Source: Anaeropeptidivorans aminofermentans
GTDB taxonomy: Bacteria > Bacillota > Clostridia > Lachnospirales > UBA5962
Length of the DNA stretch: 64,000 nt
Direction of reading: 5' to 3'
Assembly: GCF_940670685.1 (NCBI RefSeq)
Contig: NZ_OW711693.1
Location: 2,604,001 to 2,668,000 of the forward strand
Both the position numbers and the translations under genes were made by a program. Below, one piece after another: positions 62,435 through 64,000 of the stretch (the stretch's first letter is position 1; each line of letters starts with the position of its first letter). The notes beneath the pieces were generated by a model. The model worked only from the letters and a program-made list of their open reading frames with translations. It had not been told where the DNA came from and did not search any database.

Positions 62435-62623
62435 CCTTGACGCTGTAACTTATATATTGTGTATCTTGAAATAATATTAGTCAAGAAGAAGTTTTGGCCG
62501 GTATATTTTAATAACATAAATAAAAAGGCTAATAGCTATGATAGAAAAACAGAAGATTTTAACCCTTAAATTAATAAGGCATCCTTATCTTAAAACAATA
62601 CACCGCCTCAAAGGAGAAAACAC

Positions 62624-62989
62624 ATGGATATGCACGTAAAAGAAATTAACGGTTTAAAAATAGTCTCAATATGCAGTAATGAAAAGCTGATTGTTGATTC
62701 TCAATCTGCTCTTGATTTTATAGCAAGCATAAGCTATGAAACAAGCTGCAGCCGTATCGCCATAAATAAAGAGGCCCTATCAGATGATTTCTTTATTTTA
62801 AGCACAGGCCTTGCAGGAGAAGTATTGCAGAAGTTTATTAATTATCATATTAAGTTTGCTGTTACAGGGAATTTTTCAAAATATACAAGTAAACCCTTAA
62901 AGGATTTTATATATGAATGCAATAAGGGCAAGGATATTTTCTTTGTCTCAACAGAAGACGAGGCTTTAGAAAAATTAAGCAGGAGCTAA
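62624..62989 (+). CDS. DUF4180 family protein
   Basis: A 121-residue protein after AAAGGAG. It has SQSALDFIASISYETSC, RIAINKEALSDDFFILSTGL and a closing FVSTEDEALEKL, the marks of DUF4180. The function is unknown. The stop codon lies inside the loop of the terminator that follows. Confidence 0.82.
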   Translation: MDMHVKEINGLKIVSICSNEKLIVDSQSALDFIASISYETSCSRIAINKEALSDDFFILSTGLAGEVLQKFINYHIKFAVTGNFSKYTSKPLKDFIYECNKGKDIFFVSTEDEALEKLSRS

Positions 62990-63006
62990 CAGCTCCTGCT
63001 TTTTTA
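62978..63006 (+). terminator. Rho-independent terminator overlapping the DUF4180 stop codon
   Basis: AGCAGGAGCT pairs with AGCTCCTGCT around AAC, followed by TTTTTT. The TAA stop is in the loop. Confidence 0.88.
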
Positions 63007-63182
63007 ATGAAATCTTTATTATAAAAACTATAAAATACATTTATACTAAGATATTCATAGCCGTTAGGTAGTGTAGGCGTCCACCTAATGTATAATATTC
63101 CGATGATGGAAAAATCGCTTTTTCTTTGGATTTAACTATACCCGGTATATAAAGAATTCTAAAGAAAATGCGTATTTTAAAC

Positions 63183-64000
63183 TTAGCTTTCTGCAAATAA
63201 GTTAAGGTCCATCTTCCACTTAAGGACTCTTATGGCCGCCTGATTGATCATTTCTTCGTCTACTGTTCCGTCTTTTACGGCATTGATTACAGCGGGAATC
63301 TGAGTTTCATAGTCTGTTGCTATAATTAAATCGTTTCCTGCCAATATAGCTTTTACTGCGGCTTCTTCATTTCCTGTGTATTTTTTTATGGCTTCCATGG
63401 CAAGATCATCGGTCATGATTACGCCGTTAAAATTCAATTCATTTCTGAGTATTTCATGGGCCCTTTCAGAAAGTGAAGCCGGATAATCTTTATCTATGGC
63501 AGTAACAATATTATGAGAAACTAAAATGCTTCCTGCGCCGGCGGTAATTCCCGCCTTAAAGGGAAGAAAATCATTATTTTCAAATTGGGCATAGTCTCTT
63601 TCATCAACAGCAATTTCCGTATGGGTATCTATATTATTTCCGTAACCGGGAAAATGCTTAAGGGTTGCGCCTATTTTCTCTTGAGTCATGGCTGAAACTA
63701 CAGTTTTTACATATTCTGAGGTTTCCTCAGCCCCTTTTCCAAAGGAGCGCCTGTAAATAAAATTATTGGGGTCTGTAGATACATCGCATACAGGGGCAAG
63801 GTTTACATTAATTCCAAGATTTTTAAGAAACTGAGATTTTTCAACCGTATCCTTTTCTATAAGCTCATATCCCCCCTCATTATATAAGCTTTGAGATGAT
63901 TTAAAAGGAGTGGAGCGAAACGCAGGATATTTGCTTACTCTATTCACGTCTCCCCCCTCCTCGTCAACGCCTATAAGTAAAGGTATGGGGGAATTATTCT
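63183..64000 (-). CDS. Beta-N-acetylhexosaminidase-like GH3 glycosidase (5' end outside window)
   Basis: The frame is open to the window edge, so the N-terminus is missing. The visible 272 residues begin SPIPLLIGVDEEGGDVNR, the substrate-binding D-x-E-G-G-x-V-x-R motif of GH3. KHFPGYG then replaces the usual KHFPGHG, and DTHTEI follows. GVIMTDDLAMEAIKK holds the catalytic Asp. NagZ-like enzymes release N-acetylglucosamine from peptidoglycan fragments. The H to Y change is at the place of the proton-relay His in some NagZ enzymes; many clostridial paralogues share it. Localisation cannot be told. Confidence 0.9.
   Translation of the reverse strand, partial: NNSPIPLLIGVDEEGGDVNRVSKYPAFRSTPFKSSQSLYNEGGYELIEKDTVEKSQFLKNLGINVNLAPVCDVSTDPNNFIYRRSFGKGAEETSEYVKTVVSAMTQEKIGATLKHFPGYGNNIDTHTEIAVDERDYAQFENNDFLPFKAGITAGAGSILVSHNIVTAIDKDYPASLSERAHEILRNELNFNGVIMTDDLAMEAIKKYTGNEEAAVKAILAGNDLIIATDYETQIPAVINAVKDGTVDEEMINQAAIRVLKWKMDLNLFAES

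Noticed and set aside
1-64000. CRISPR arrays linked to the Cas4-like gene
   Set aside because: No run of equally spaced direct repeats with unique spacers was found; the dispersed repeats are palindromic and single.

Overview
The window looks like a chromosomal segment of a low-GC, anaerobic, endospore-forming Firmicute of the class Clostridia. The signs are AT-rich DNA, strong AGGAGG-type ribosome sites, a T-box leader ahead of pheST, a YunB-type sporulation gene, group II ECF transport genes, ferredoxin-fused nitroreductase, M3-family PepF and YhaM exonuclease. I cannot name the species from sequence alone.

Layout. 1-9.1 kb: end of a UvrD/PcrA-type helicase, a TPR-like membrane protein, a family 4 glycosyltransferase, a PfkB/FrlD-like kinase, oligoendopeptidase F, a secreted alkaline phosphatase and a YibE/F membrane protein. 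9.4-17.1 kb (minus strand): a putative amide or amino-acid salvage unit with a small membrane protein, an ECF transporter (fused double ATPase, EcfT, S component), an M20 amidohydrolase, an Asp/Glu/hydantoin-type racemase and a PucR-type regulator. 17.7-27.2 kb: a second uptake and catabolic unit with a complete Opp/Dpp-type ABC transporter, a divergent LysR regulator and three hydrolase or lyase-like enzymes (RraA-like, nitrilase-superfamily, creatininase-family). The last and first of these three lack residues usually conserved in their families. A chemoreceptor gene follows. 30.2-43.4 kb: housekeeping genes, namely pheST with its T-box, a TauE/SafE exporter split in two genes, nth, a B12-binding radical SAM protein, yunB, yhaM, a Cas4-like nuclease that appears in two membrane-anchored pieces, and rlmD.

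43.5-63 kb is an accessory region with a patchwork of small cassettes: AraC/GyrI regulator, methyltransferase, alpha/beta hydrolase, ArsR plus two nitroreductase-type proteins, a frameshifted P1B metal ATPase with a divergent TetR gene, a Y-family polymerase plus YolD-like pair, SRPBCC and VOC proteins, a doubly frameshifted aminoglycoside-phosphotransferase-like pseudogene, an Imm5-like orphan immunity protein, GNAT acetyltransferases and a DUF4180 protein. A partial, decayed copy of the methyltransferase gene end and its downstream DNA (about 59.5-60.0 kb) repeats 45.1-45.6 kb, so the interval between is bracketed by direct repeats. The window ends inside a GH3 beta-N-acetylhexosaminidase gene.

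Throughout, intergenic gaps carry short non-coding repeats. The clearest is a family of about 130-140 bp palindromic elements ending in TATAGTAAATTT/AAATTTACTATA (full copies at 16.7, 17.3, 34.2, 35.6, 39.5 and 41.0 kb). There is also a long-hairpin family with a conserved tail (49.9, 53.1, 58.3 kb), a 164-bp element with 17-bp terminal inverted repeats (59.2 kb), and a degenerate repeat confined to the accessory region. One TATAGTAAATTT element sits exactly between the two halves of the Cas4-like nuclease. No CRISPR array, tRNA, rRNA or transposase gene was seen.
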